From Solea solea (lineage: Eukaryota; Chordata; Actinopteri; Pleuronectiformes; Soleidae), in the NCBI RefSeq assembly GCF_958295425.1, contig NC_081143.1:25750586-25814585 (forward strand): a stretch of 64,000 nucleotides of DNA, in the 5' to 3' direction. Numbering within the stretch: position 1 is the stretch's first letter; each line of letters begins with the position of its first letter. A program made the translations under genes and the position numbers. Below the pieces are notes generated by a model. The model was given only the letters and a program-made list of their open reading frames with translations. It was not told where the DNA came from and ran no database searches. Positions 1 to 11,939 of the stretch are shown piece after piece.

Positions 1-540
1 TATTGCATTTTGATACTTAGCCCAAAGATTATTGAATACCACAAAGGTATTGAAGTTTAATAAGCAGCCCTACTGACAACACGTGTATAATTTACAGTCC
101 ATGGATAAAGGAAAAACTAATATTCTTTACTTATCTCTTCTCTTCACTCACCTCTTTAATGCAACTCTCCATCAGCTGCTGTGCTGTTAACATTCAGAAC
201 CTCTCTCTTTGGGTTGCACCAAGTCCTCTTAACTTTAAATAGAAGGAAGAAATGTTAATGACATTAATCTTACCTAATCCTGCCCCTTGCACCGTCAACC
301 TCTGCCCTCCACAAGACTGCTAAATGGACCCATGGGTAATTCACCAATTAAACAGCATAATTAACAAGCAAGTGGGGTATTTCATGAGGGCTATAGTGGA
401 GACTTCTTTTTTCTTCAACCTCTCCTCACAATTTTAACATTTGACCAGTTTGTCTGAATGTTAACTAACCTCAGCGAGTGTTGGAAAGTCTATAAAAGAG
501 TTCATTAGCCAAATGATGTATTATCCCATTGGTTTAAAGG

Positions 541-770
541 TGTTGTGACTCAGTAGATATTACAGGCCACCTTCTAACCTGAGGGTCTGAGGTTCGATCC
601 CCAGCTTCTCTAATCTGAATAGGGCCGTCCTTTGGCAAAGTACTTAATCCAAAACGGCCTGTTTTTAGCCGTGTTGGCAGCATGTGAATGATGAGTGATA
701 GAAGAACTGCTGTGTATGAATGTGCAGCCAGCCATTTCCAAGGGATATAAGTTAAATACTGTATATAGCT
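541..770 (+). mobile_element. tRNA-derived SINE, diverged (V-SINE-like)
   Basis: The head resembles a tRNA gene: a degenerate A box near 545-556 (gtgactcagtag) and a clear RNA polymerase III B box, ggttcgatcc, at 591-600. After it come segments like the body of common teleost V-SINEs: a 'cccagcttc..taatctg' block, a 'tttggcaaagtacttaatcc' block, and 'gtgtatgaatgtg' near 711-723. It lies in a cacna1i intron. No intact tail or target duplication was found, so it is an old copy. Confidence 0.6.
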
Positions 771-918
771 ATATGTGTTATTTAATCAATATTAACACAT
801 CTGAAAATGTATGTGGTAACCTCCTCCAGAATAATCTCCTGTGACCCATCTGTGGGTTCTTGACCCACTCTCTTGGAATGATTTAAAGAATAGAAAAGTG
901 TCTCATGAATGCAGAGCA

Positions 919-919
919 T

Positions 920-972
<53 letters not shown>

Positions 973-973
973 G

Positions 974-1024
<51 letters not shown>

Positions 1025-1027
1025 ATA
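919..1027. repeat. AT/ATAC-rich microsatellite
   Basis: This is about 109 bases of almost pure TA interrupted by tatac and tatgt units, so it is self-complementary on both strands. Translations across it (runs of YIYIYI) are artefacts, not proteins. Confidence 0.9.
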
Positions 1028-1649
1028 AAGTTATCCTTCATCTTCAGACCTTTATCTATCTGGTAAAAATAAATAAAAATAAAACTACTGCATTTAAAAA
1101 AATATACATTCTACTATATTTTGTATCCATAATACTACTCATACCTAACTACTACTCTGCAGTACACACTAATATTACAGTATTTTACACAGGTACTGTA
1201 TAAAATGTATGTGATCTCTTGTTAAATCCACACTCATCTGCTATGGTTAGACTTTCTGTCCACACACAGACAAGTTTGGAAAAGCTGCCGGCAGCATTTA
1301 AAACTCCGGACCGGCAGAAACCGAAACTTTGCAAACAGTGACACGGTTGCTTACATTCACTTTCTAATTGGTTATACACATAGAACTGTTCACACTTTTC
1401 TATCCATGTACACCTTTGCTACACTGTAGCTTGGAGAGCATTGTTATTGACCGGTTATTGCTAACAATGGCTCACCCAGAAGAACTGGGAAGTCTGACAT
1501 GTCTCCGAGTTCTGACCTCTGAGTTTGGATATTAATGGAACACCACGTAGTGGGTCCTGGTAGTCGTATTTTTCTGCAACCAAAAAACAGAGTATTAAAT
1601 TGGCTTCCTGTCTGTGCCAGCACATCCATGTGCAGTGTCCGCGAAAGGT

Positions 1650-1822
1650 CATGTGGTGGAGTGGCTCAGTGGTTAAGACTGGTACCCTGTGTGCAAAAGA
1701 CATCATGGTCGCAAGTTCAACTCCACCCCGGCTGATTGTACTCAATTCCCTTGTAAGTCGCTTTGGATGAAAGGGTCTGCTAAATGACATGTAAAAAAAA
1801 TGACATGTAATGTCATGTGATA
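1650..1822 (+). mobile_element. tRNA-derived SINE with common fish 3' tail
   Basis: An A-box-like segment gtggctcagtggttaag starts at 1661 and a B-box-like segment ggtcgcaagttcaactcc lies around 1708-1725. The tail, ttgtaagtcgctttggatga followed by gtctgctaaatgacatgta (about 1751-1793), is a 3' module found on very many teleost SINEs. The end runs into A-rich sequence and a second copy of the tgacatgtaa unit, as expected for a retroposed tail. It lies in sense orientation in a cacna1i intron. Confidence 0.75.
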
Positions 1823-1860
1823 CACATTTTCAAGTGTGTTTTATATGGTAGCAGTTGTAT

Positions 1861-2011
1861 GGAAGAGTATTAGGGCCACATGTAAAAAAATAAAAAATAA
1901 AAATATATGAATTCTGACTTTTTTTTCTCAAAATTCTGACTTTAATCTCAGAATTCATGCTGTTTTATGATTATTTTTTACATGTGGCCCTAATAGGCTA
2001 CTCTTTCCTGT
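1861..2011. mobile_element. Small hairpin MITE
   Basis: Arms attagggccacatgtaaaa (from 1869) and its reverse complement ending ttacatgtggccctaat at 1994 match over about 24 bases with one indel. Outside these, ggaagagt and actctttcc extend the pairing with a small bulge. The centre carries attctgactt and ctcagaattc repeats. Length and structure fit a non-autonomous DNA transposon; the superfamily is not determined. Confidence 0.7.
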
Positions 2012-2568
2012 GAGTTGTGAGGAAATTCTTATCCAAACCCAATTCTAACCCTAAACCTAAAACCAGGTCTTCACCCTGAAAAAGCACTCCAAAATTGTGG
2101 GTCACAGACAAAACAAAATGTCTTTTTTGTACATTTTGTTTGGACCTCACAGAGATAAATACATATACTCCCATGTCTACCCATCCCAGGAGAAATCCAT
2201 CATCTCCATGGAGGTTTTATTGTCTGAACTGTTTCCTATGAGAGTAGAATCTTGGCTTTTTCCCTTTTGCTGTACCAGCCGCATCGTCTGCCACATTTTC
2301 TTGCAGAAATTGGACCAGTGGGAATCGTGGAGAGTCTCTCATGGACAGTCGGAGGAAACCCTTTTCCTCTATCTTCCTCTCGTTATCCCTCTCATCATTT
2401 TTTTTCCTTTATCTATTTTGATTGCTCTGACTCTTTGCTTCGCTTTGTGCTTCTGCACATTTTTACACTTTCTTTCACACAGTTGTTGCTGACACGCACA
2501 CAAATGCACAAACGCTCACCATTTGTGTGAATGTTTCAGATCAGATGTCTTGTTTTGTCTCTCTTCAG

Positions 2569-2639
2569 TGTTGAAGTTGTTGAAGATGGCGACGGGGATG
2601 AGAGCGCTGCTTGACACAGTGGTCCAGGCTCTTCCTCAG
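2569..2639 (+). CDS. cacna1i: Cav3 exon: end of domain IV S4 and S4-S5 linker
   Basis: The 71-base exon follows ctcttcag and precedes gtatgt. It opens with two bases of a split codon, then reads [23 protein letters not shown]. This is the intracellular end of the S4 voltage sensor and the amphipathic S4-S5 linker that couples voltage sensing to the gate. The block is nearly invariant in Cav3 channels, so it identifies the family but not the subtype. It ends in phase 0. A (CA)11 tract starts 15 bases after the donor. Confidence 0.95.
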
Positions 2640-2654
2640 GTATGTGTCGTCTCT

Positions 2655-2676
2655 CACACACACACACACACACACA
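2655..2676 (+). repeat. (CA)11 just downstream of a donor site
   Basis: Eleven uninterrupted CA units start 15 bases after the exon/intron border at 2639/2640. In transcripts, CA repeats of this length are known binding sites for hnRNP L, which can enhance or silence nearby exons. Confidence 0.9.
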
Positions 2677-3311
2677 CGTACTTGCACACACCTAACCTGA
2701 GCTTATCGCAAGGGCACACACGAGTTAATTAACATTTGATGATTAATGATCGGCTTTGATAGAAGCACCCCGAGTATGATGACATTGAGGAAGTGGGGTT
2801 ATGACTAAACTTTTTTGCCCTCTGTGTTACGAGACCTCGCTGATCTCGCATTCATTGTGGGAAAAATATAAATAAAACTTTTTGTGGCATTCATCTAACT
2901 ACCGTTAGTACTAACAGAACTATGTATATGCTTTGACAAATATAGATTTCTTTTGTTTATTTATTTATTTATTCATGTTTATCAATTAACAAAAGGGAGT
3001 TAAAAATGTAAAACCAAAAAAAAATATCTGGCGTGACCACCGTTGCCTTCAAGCGTTCTTACATGACACCGTTTTTTCCACACCTGCCTAAAACCTTTGC
3101 GCAGCACTGTTATGTAAGTGAATCAAAGAGCTGGCTCGAGGTGTGTTGTTACCATGGAGACGACTGAACCCAATTTTGCCAAAGCATGTAAGCAAAAGAA
3201 GTAAAAATGTGAAAAGTTTAATTTGTTTAAAAGTGTTGAGCAATGCAAAGACTTACCGAGGACCAAAGTAAATACATTTACATTTTGGAATTTTTCTAAA
3301 TTAAAAAAAAC

Positions 3312-3451
3312 AATATATATATATAAAAATATAAAATATTATATTTGGGACCAGATTATTTTATTATATTATAATAATATTATAATATATGTATATATAT
3401 ATATATATGTATATATGTATATACATATATATGTATATATGTATATACATA

Positions 3452-3501
<50 letters not shown>

Positions 3502-3502
3502 T
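3312..3502. repeat. AT-rich microsatellite (TA, TATG, TATAC units)
   Basis: About 190 bases are made almost only of A and T, with periodic tatgtatatacata units. It is largely self-complementary and likely length-polymorphic. The YIYIYV translation of this stretch is not a protein. Confidence 0.9.
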
Positions 3503-6226
3503 ACAATTAACTCTGTATGGAAGGTTTATAGTGTCAATTATCGTCCATCTTTTCCAGTAATACTAAATAAAACAGGAAAGAGTTTTCAAGATAAGGTTTT
3601 GCAGAGGTAATATATTTCTCTCCACTGAAATGTGCAGAGAGACTTTATTTCTTTTTACTGCACCAGAATATCTTTGAAGAAGATAACCAAAGCAAGTAAA
3701 CCAAAGAAATTACACTAATGGATTCGGACTGGCATCTCTCTTCAAAGCAGCTTTCTTTCTTTTTTTGTAAAAAGGCACTTTCTGTGAGCAGCCAGTGGTT
3801 TCTGCTGTGTTACCAAAAACTGTGTCGGGCTCCTTTGGCGGGATTAGTCTGGGCTTTATGTGCATGTGTGTAGAAACATCAGGGAAATCAGCTCCACTTC
3901 AATTGTGCCTCAAATCAATAGCCTCTTTATGACATGATCAGTCCCTGCTCTGTTGTGTGGATGCATTTCATTGGTTGTGTTGGGATTGTTCTCCACAACA
4001 CAACCTTAAGACTTACTGTAGATGTCTAAGTTAAGGTTCTATCTGTCTAACTGGGAAAGTAAATGATCTTCTGTAAATAACCTTAAAGATTACAACAAAA
4101 CGATGAATATCAAAGTCCACTATGGTAAGTTTCTGTTGCCTAGTTGCAAGCTTGTACGATTCTTTATTTGAAACCGTTCGCTCATGGTATCTAAGGACAC
4201 GGAGTGAGCTTGGAGCTGGAGAAGGCAACATACAGTACAGTATATTTCACACTTCCACCACATTAGTGTTTAATAACCTGGAGATTAGACTCAACAATCA
4301 ACTGTTTTCCTAGCGATCGCGCCGACAGCTTCAAGTCACTACTGCAACCTGCTCCAGGGCGAGTGGCATCTTTTATTATCCAGCAGAAAACGAAGAGAGA
4401 GAGAGAGAAAGAAAGCTGTCCTCCGGCTTTGCCTATCGCCTAACCTCTCTAAATCTTTCCCATTTCACTTCCCCTCTCATTATGTCCTCCTTTTCTTCTC
4501 TATTTCCTCTTCCCCCCCCAAATAAAAACTTCACATCTCTGTCTTTCCTAATACACTCTCTCTCCGTTTATTTGCCTGTCTAATGGAATCCTGCAGTCAC
4601 GTTTTTTTTTCTTTTTCTTTTTCTAAAGCACCCAATTGCCTTTCCCGTGAGGTGACTTAGCTAATGGTGTTCTGCTCAGTGCCAGCGATTGGACCCCAGG
4701 GGGCCCGTTCCCCATTTGCATTGCGCGTCGCTATCTGTGAGCGCTTTGAGACTCTACACGGATGGATTCACGCCTTTTAAGGAGTCAGCGAGTGAAATTC
4801 TCTTTCACAAAAAAACGTCTGAGAGAGTGGTTATCCTTGATTTGAGGAAGAGGGGCGAGACTTTTGTTGTATTCGTGCGTCGTAAACCTGCAGTTTTTCT
4901 GTTTCCACATATTTTTGATCTGAGTAAAATGTTTGCAGGATATTTTCATGACCTTTTGGCTCCAAAAAACTAGAATATACCTCACACGGCTTGTCAAAAA
5001 AAATGCATCAATAGAAAAGTGAGTCTTTCATGAGACGCAGAGCTGTCTGTGCAGAGCGTTGTCTCTCCAGCTGGGCGTGAGCAGACAGCGAGAGACTGTT
5101 TGTACAGGAGATCACGTAAATAATAGATTATTCAACAGCTTCTCTGTTTGTAGTTTGTAATATCTCCATGAAAACCGTCATCATGTCTTATTAGACCTTC
5201 AGCAAATACCAAAAAAATATGTTTTGTTGTTTTTTTGCACCACGGGTTGTCCGTTTATTCCAGTTTGTTTTGTATTGTAAGAGCTTCAACTTCGGTACAA
5301 ATATTTAATTGGACTTAAGGATGAATTTATTGGTTGGTGGTGAATGGTCAAGACAAAATGGACCTCAGAAAACATGTTCATCTTATAACACCTCAACAAT
5401 ATCTTCAAGGAATGGCTGCAATGCTTGAATCCTTGCAAATTTGGTTACCTAAAATAAGATTATTAGTATTATCATTATTATAATCGGGTCCTTCGGACTT
5501 TGCACACTTGGAGCCAAAACTCATGGCCTTTTGTGACCGCATCAATCCTGGTGTAAATTTACATCTGAAAGTCGTTCAGCGAAAAATCGCAGAAAAAATT
5601 GGAAAATGAAAACAACTCTTTTATTCGGTTGTTTTTTAAAAATGTTTCACACACATGAACGAAAGTTGGTACACATATTAATCATGTCAGGACGGTCCAA
5701 AAAGACAATGGGGACTTTGCTGTAGGTCCCACAGGAAGGCTGGCATCTTTGGTTGAACGGTCATTTTTTGGCGATTTTGGCGAATTTGCAATGTTATTTG
5801 AACAAACTTGTCCTTGAGGTTTGGTCCGATCATCTTCAAACTTGGTGAGGTCACTGTGGACAAGTTGAGGATCCAATTAGTATCAGGTTAGCCTTACAAA
5901 CCATGTTTTTGGTCTCTTGAACACGACATTCTAAAACTGAAATGTTGGAAAAATTGCAACTGCAATGTGATTAAATTTTTTTAACATATCAAAAATAGTT
6001 TGTTTTTTTTAGCTAAAAAACTGATTGTGAATTATGTAGTTCAAAATGTAACTTAAAAAAAAACCAATTGTATTACTTTTTGTTGCTTAGCTTAAACATT
6101 TATGAAGGAATTGATGCCATTGGTCATTTGTCAAATCAACAGTAAGGCTTAAATGTTGAATCTGTTATTACACAGAACAAACCATTGTTTAATATAATGT
6201 GAATTCACTTTTTTTGTGTGTGACAG

Positions 6227-6305
6227 GTGGGAAATCTGGGTCTGCTCTTCATGTTGCTGTTCTTCATCTACGCTGCTCTGGGAGTGGAGCTGTTTGGAGA
6301 GCTGG
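6227..6305 (+). CDS. cacna1i: Cav3 exon: domain IV S5
   Basis: The 79-base exon follows gtgtgtgacag and precedes gtaagc. It reads [20 protein letters not shown] then ELFGEL, plus one base of a split codon. This is the hydrophobic S5 helix of domain IV lining the outer pore module; the segment is nearly identical across vertebrate Cav3 channels. The split G joins TG at 7870 to make valine, and the loop then runs into a Cys-rich segment. The reading frame continues past the donor into the intron for over 150 bases, but that extension has no family similarity. Confidence 0.97.
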
Positions 6306-7869
6306 GTAAGCTCTATTTTATTAAATATACCTGCAACTATACATGGGGATATATGAAATGTGTGCGTTGTTCCTCAGCATTGCATTTCTCCTGTAGACCA
6401 GTACTAGGACTCTTTAGGTCTGTTTTTGAAATCATGTCCATTGCAGTCGCCTTTTATTATATTTCAGTCTGAACGTCAATCTTTTTATCTTGTTCTTTCT
6501 GACTGAGCTGCTGGTATTTTTGCTGTAGGTGAAAATTAAGAACGAGAAACTCAGGTGATGTGAAATTATAATCAATCAAGCAAAAATCAATGTGAAATAA
6601 AAAAAAAGGCTGAAGCTGAATGGAGTTCATCATACTTAGCCAAGGTTACGGGGACTTTCTTTCTTTCTCTTTTTTCTAGATAATGTGTCTATTGTGCAAA
6701 AATATCACATTTTCGGTTTCCCAAATTGTGGTGCAGCTCCTATTCTTTGGTTTCACAAGTCATTTGATCCATGAAAGCAATTTAAAAGGGATTTACTATC
6801 CTTACAATCCTTATAAATGTTTTTTCTCTCTCCCACAATGAGCTGTGATTGACCCATTGTGTATTTTTTTGTTAGTTTGTTTGTTTCACCATGGTTATCT
6901 GTCCTAACCACAGCTTATTATCCTATCCCAGTCTATTAGACATGCAATGCATGAGGGGGAGACAATTGATGGATGAATGGATAAATGTCACTGTTACTTT
7001 GTGTCATTTTAGCGCTTTACAACAAATTAGCAAGGCATATATGGAAAAATGTAATGTTTACTAAACAGAGACACAGCTGCTGTAATTCTTGTTGCGATGG
7101 ATGTCCGTGTTGTTTACTTCTGGATTTGAACATGTATGGGCTGGGGATTACACATGTTCAAAACTCCAGAAAGTAGCTTAATAACATCTGTGTCATGTGT
7201 TAAACAAGCACATGACGGCAAACTGAAGCCGATAATTAAAATGATACGTGATGGAGAAGTTTGGTGTTGAGGCTGAGGACTTCTGCTCTTCCCTGGGTTT
7301 GTTACACCTGGTTCACACTGGAAACGTGACATTTTGCTCGTCTCCGCCACACCACTAATATGATTAGAACTTCATGTTATCTCTCTTGATAAAGAGATAA
7401 AGAAAGATGAATTATTTATATTTTCATGCATTCAGATTCACCTTGGACCTCCCTATCCTTATCAACAGATCTCTCTGTCTATTTCTGTGGGGAACCACGT
7501 GAGTCATGGATGAAAAATAGGCAAAGACACGACAATAAAAAGAAGACACGTCTGCGAAAGGGCCTCTCAAGTCCATAAGACATGGGCAGAGTAAACACCT
7601 TAATGGTGAACCAAAATTAAAAAACATAAGCCCCTTTCCCAGCTAGCCTCGACTTAGAACCCCGCCAGAGCAGGTTCTAAAAAAAGTACTAGTTACCAGG
7701 TACTATTCTAGTGGAAACGCAAAATAACTACCGTGCCGTGCCGTGGCGAGGCGAGTTGAGTCGTGCTAGTGGAAACGCACCAATAGAAGCATGGTATAGT
7801 CCTGGATTCACCCTCCTAACGCCTTTCTGCTCTTGTCTCTTTTATCCCCTCCATCACATCTCCTCTCAG
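6306..7869 (+). other. Intron of cacna1i
   Basis: The intron runs from gtaagc to tctcctctcag. Bases 7628-7790 hold a piece of a MITE starting aagccccttt (see that entry). The rest is AT-rich without a recognised element. A short gatggatgaatggataaatg stretch near 6970 resembles microsatellite tails of fish retroelements. Confidence 0.7.
7628..7790 (+). mobile_element. Terminal fragment of a MITE family (aagcccctttcc end)
   Basis: It starts aagcccctttcccagc and contains accgtgccgtgccgtggcga and two copies of agtggaaacgc. The same terminal and subterminal motifs occur at 11940-12060, 22204-22772 and 59635-60380. The fragment ends about 80 bases before the pore-loop exon at 7870. Confidence 0.6.
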
Positions 7870-7991
7870 TGTGTAACGCTGACTACCCATGTGAGGGAAT
7901 GAGCCGCCACGCCACCTTTGAAAACTTCGGAATGGCCTTCCTCACGCTCTTCCAGGTTTCCACCGGTGACAACTGGAATGGCATCATGAAG
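7870..7991 (+). CDS. cacna1i: Cav3 exon: domain IV pore loop
   Basis: The 122-base exon follows tctcctctcag and precedes gtaatc. Translation starts with V (split codon) then [20 protein letters not shown] and [20 protein letters not shown]. Two cysteines in the extracellular turret (CNADYPC) match conserved Cav3 positions. The aspartate in STGDNW is the domain IV residue of the T-type EEDD selectivity filter; high-voltage-activated channels have Glu at that position. It ends in phase 0. Confidence 0.97.
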
Positions 7992-9595
7992 GTAATCAGG
8001 TTTTTCGTGTAATTGGACTAACTTTAGAGCTGCAACCAACGATTATTTTCATAATCGATTAATCTGTCGATTATTTTCTCGATTAATCGATGAATCGTTT
8101 GGTCCATAAAATGTCAGAAAATCTTAAAAAATGTTGATTGTGTTGTTCTCAAATGTCTTGTTTTGTCCACAAACCAAAATGATTAACTTTTAATGATTTA
8201 TTTGTTATCCAGAGCAAAGAAATCAAGAAAATATTCACATTTAAGAAGCTTAAACGATCGGAAATCTTGTTTTAATCATGAAAAAAGCTTCAAACCGATG
8301 AATCGATTATCAAAATAGTCATCGATTAATTTAGTAATCGAGAAAAAGATGGCAGATCACCACTTTCATTGAACTTTGATTCGTTTGTTTGACTTAGTCG
8401 CACCTTTTCGTGTTGCCAGTCAGTAATGACCGCCATTGGAAATGAACCACCTCTATTTCATAGTTAAAAAACCAAAAAGTACTGATGATTTATATTTTTA
8501 TTATATTTTCTGTTCATGGTAGAGGAGTTCAAACTGGTCAGATTTGATTGTGAAAACTGATTACATTGGGCTGCCCGTGTACATTCCTCACTGCAGTTCT
8601 GATAAGATAAGATACATCTTGGACACATACAGAAACAGAACTTTCTTTATACCTTTGCAGCTTCCCATTTCCATTTTTACCGCAGTCACGTCACAGGCAG
8701 AAGCTGTGAAGACGTGATTGTAATTGAAGGTCCTCAGTTCACATCCCATGACCGGACGGTATTTAGATGAGGGGAAACGAGCGAGCGTCGCTTGATTGTG
8801 ACCTTCGGGAAGTCGAAAATGTAAATGTGCGCTCTGCAAATCAATCCTTTCAAGGTCGCGCAGGGGATTGCGTCGACTTTGACAAAATATGTTTGGATGT
8901 GATCCTCCTCTCCACTTTCATCACATCACCTCAATCATCTGTCACGATCACGCGCGAGTAAGTGAGCTCTTAAAATTTTATCACAGCCCATATCTGACGA
9001 ATAGTTAATCAGTGCTGATTAGGGCTTTTAGAGGGAGTGCGGATAAAAAAAGAGAGCGACACACACACACCCTCTGAGCGTTTGATGGCTTCGGCTGAAG
9101 TCGGCATCAGCTTCTCTCATTAAACATAAATACTTTTACTCAACAGATATTCAGAAAACCAGCGCACGCTACGATTGCTTTAAACCCTTGAGCTCTAAAT
9201 TGTTTATCCTTTTTTTTCGTTTTCCATTCATGCTGGAAAAAAAATGCACATAATTATCAAGCAAGAGGCCAAACAGTTGCTTCATTCAGCTTCTTGAACT
9301 GTGATGTTTAATGTAATTGTAAAGTGAATAACAAAGACACATTTTACCCTGTCCTCTCCTCCACCCGTCAGTCATTTCCTTCACTATTCTTCCATGTCAC
9401 CCTCCCACTCATCCTCTGCTTTTGTCTCCATTTAATTTCTGTTTCACCCTTTCTTGCTTTCATTATTCTGTATCCCCAAAACCAGTCATTCACAGAGACC
9501 CACAACTGGGTTGCAGGGAATTTATTAGACAAATCAGAGAATGACAGAATCTATATGGAATCACTGCCCCTAAACAATCCTTTCAAACCCTCCAG
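7992..9595 (+). other. Intron of cacna1i
   Basis: The intron runs from gtaatc to aaccctccag. It starts almost immediately (33 bases in) with a hAT-type MITE at 8025-8343. The remainder, 8344-9595, is unremarkable apart from a short pyrimidine-rich zone around 9350-9440 before the acceptor. No other exon was seen. Confidence 0.7.
8025..8343. mobile_element. hAT-type MITE, right end degraded
   Basis: It starts tagagctgcaaccaacgatt and contains the family's repeated attatcgatt/aatcgattaa motifs, the atgtcttgttttgtccacaa block and the near-terminal cgattatcaaaatagtcatc block. The same blocks occur in the complete copy at 59897-60171. The expected right terminus (ttgcagccct-like) is missing; the sequence stops matching near 8343. 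Confidence 0.75.
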
Positions 9596-10048
9596 GACAC
9601 ACTGAGGGAGTGTCCACCGGGCCGCCCGGGCGGTGACTACGGCTGCCACCCTGGACTACAGTTCATCTCTCCGTTGTACTTCGTGTCCTTCGTGCTCACG
9701 GCTCAGTTCGTCCTGATAAACGTGGTGGTGGCCGTGCTCATGAAGCATCTGGACGATTCCAACAAGGAGGCGCAGGAGGACGCCGAGATGGACGCCGAGA
9801 TCGAGCTGGAGCTGGCTCAGGGAGGCCTCTGCTGCATGATGGGAAACATCGGAGCCATCGCCGGGGCCACGGGTGGCGCCGCGGGCGGGCCAGGCGTGGG
9901 CGGAATGGTCTCCGGTGCTCCGATTGCAGCGGGGACAGTCGGCGGTCCGGGTGGTTTGGTGATCGCACCGCTGCGAGAGGGAGGAGAAGGTGGCGCGGCT
10001 CATGACGGACGCACGCATCATCAGTGTCGGCTCTATTCTCCAGCACAG
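9596..10048 (+). CDS. cacna1i: Cav3 exon: domain IV S6 and proximal C-terminus
   Basis: The 453-base exon (151 codons) follows aaccctccag and precedes gtaaga. It starts DTLREC, passes a short Cys-containing extracellular loop ([11 protein letters not shown]), then the S6 helix [20 protein letters not shown] and AVLMKHLDD. Next comes the charged gating-brake-like helix [20 protein letters not shown], a low-complexity Gly/Ala-rich linker of about 60 residues, and finally CRLYSPAQ, which fits Cav3.3. The 3' half is GC-rich against AT-rich introns. Long minus-strand frames here are shadows of this GC bias. Confidence 0.97.
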
Positions 10049-11939
10049 GTAAGAGGACATTTATGCTGCATTCACGCCAAACGTGAAGAAACTAAATGTA
10101 AAGATGCAACAGGACTTCTGAGCAAATAGATGTAAGGATGATCCAATACTAGTCTTTTTACAACATTACACTTTAAGTTGACCCCAGCCACAGGGAGGCC
10201 ACACCCACTGTACTCCTTCTGATGGTCCTGAGCCAGGATTAATGGGAGGGTTGCGTCAGGAAGGGCATCTGACGGAAAAATGAAAAGCAAAATCAATGCG
10301 CATCATCCACTTTGGTAACCCCAAAGGAGGGACAAGCTAAAACAGCAGGGTACCTAATCCAGTGATTTAGATTAGCATAAAACCAATATGACACTGAATA
10401 TTTTATCGGCTCATCCCTAATAACCCTAAGTGTTGAGATGACAACAGCAAAGGTGGAAAGAAAACTCCCGGACCCCATCGCCCCCTCACCTCACAGAAGA
10501 TGGAAGGCCACATCGCACCTGCAGATTTAAGAAGTCATGTTTGTCGAGGCAGAAAACAAACAAACTGGTAAATAATCAAACATACAGAAACAATGGAGAG
10601 GTTGGGGAATGGAAAGAGGGGAAATAGAAAAAGCACTGAACAAGAATTGAAACGGCTCCTGGCATGAATTTGTGCGAGGAACCTATTGTTTTCCTTCAGA
10701 TTATTGTCATTCTGTGGCTTTAAATTGCATAAAACTCTGGAAACTTTGCACGGAGTTCAGGTCTAGTGAAAATGCGATATTGGCATCGTGCTCTAAAGCG
10801 CCCCCTAAGGTGAAAACAGAGGCAAAATTTAGTTCCACCAAAATTCCTGAAACTTGGTGGGAAGATGTGATGGACCAAGACGAACAAGAAAGTTTAAGTA
10901 GGAACCAGGAAGTGCCCTATAACTTCAACATACATTGACCGATCACTCCCTGATTTGCATGGGGGGCGGCTTTTGTGCTTCTTTTACCGAAGCACAAATG
11001 TATAACTATTGTTGAAGAATTTCGCCATCAGGGTTTTAGAAAACAGGGAAGAAGGCCCTATAGAGTCTTGGATGATTACGTTGAAGGGATTAATATGTAT
11101 ATACTTGGCCAAGGAGAACAGAGGCAACATCAGCCGTAAGGACGATGACACACAAACCTCTGATGAAATGAACTTTATTCCAAAGAATCAGGAAGACTTC
11201 CTGGTTTCTTACAGGCAAGGAATGAACACAATCTCTTGGAGCCAACTTTGAAACTATAGCTCAGTCAGTACAAAACAACATGTTCTCCTTACAACTGGAC
11301 TTTCAATTATATTATGAATTTCCCTCACAATCATCACTTACTCATTGATTTTCTTTCTACTCATAAATGCAGTAGACCAAAAAGTAATAAAATGAAATTG
11401 AGAGAAAAATAAATGAATGGCATTGTCCAATAAAAGCCAGCAACAATAAACCATAAAGGAAAAGAGTAGTTAAGGTGTTTTCCCTTCAGTGAAATGATAG
11501 TGAAAGAGAGTGACTGCAATGAAACACGTGTCAGTAAAGCCAGAGCTGTTCGGAGATGGAGAGATGGCCTCAGGTCATTCTGTTGTATATTAAATGTGCG
11601 TCTGTCTGCTTGTCTGATGAAAGGAGGAAAATCTGCCATCTTCAAACTCAAGTATTTACATAACCTGGAACACGGCTAATTTTCCTAAAGATCCGGCTTA
11701 TACTGCAGTTGTAACGTGTCACATTTAGCACTGATTTGGAAACAGTTGCTACTATTCACACACTCGACAAGAGAAACATTAGCATTCATTTGGAGTCATT
11801 ATTTCTGTCTGTCTGATGAATGTTATTGTAGAATATATCTGAGGGCCAAATCATTTACGGCAGATTGGAGAAACCTGCCTTCCCTTGTGGCACAAGATGC
11901 AATAAACTAGTTTGTCTCCTGTGGAGGGCGTCCGGAATG

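Larger units (their letters stand above)
1..2568 (+). other. 3' part of an intron of cacna1i
   Basis: No coding exon is seen before the acceptor at 2567-2568 (ctcttcag). The stretch holds a tRNA-like SINE (541-770), an AT-rich microsatellite (919-1027), a second SINE (1650-1822) and a hairpin MITE (1861-2011). Bases 1-540 and 2012-2560 show no recognisable element. The upstream exon with the rest of the S4 voltage sensor must lie before base 1. Confidence 0.7.
2640..6226 (+). other. Intron of cacna1i
   Basis: The intron runs from gtatgt to tgtgtgtgacag. It holds (CA)11 at 2655-2676, an AT-rich microsatellite at 3312-3502, a short GA tract near 4395, and AT-rich sequence. Around 5480-5900 is diverged sequence (starting near a gggtccttcggac palindrome) that resembles an interspersed fish repeat without a clear family. 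No other exon was recognised. Confidence 0.75.

Noticed and set aside
591..600. A functional tRNA gene
   Set aside because: The B box is good but the acceptor stem, anticodon arm and terminator are not recognisable; it fits a SINE head.
782..1203. Frames rich in YIYIYI across the AT microsatellite
   Set aside because: They are translations of simple repeat without splice or start support. The same applies to 3223-3510.
2097..2530. Hydrophobic 92-131 codon frames before the first exon
   Set aside because: They do not match domain IV S1-S3 of Cav3 channels, are pyrimidine-driven, and lack splice sites in suitable phase.
6306..6472. Continuation of the S5 exon frame into the intron
   Set aside because: The frame stays open past 6305, but the sequence loses all similarity to Cav3 and a good gtaagc donor with correct phase to the next exon is present.
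9656..10060. Minus-strand frames of 102-134 codons opposite the S6 exon
   Set aside because: They mirror the GC-rich coding exon 9596-10048, have no family similarity, and arise from codon bias of the sense strand.
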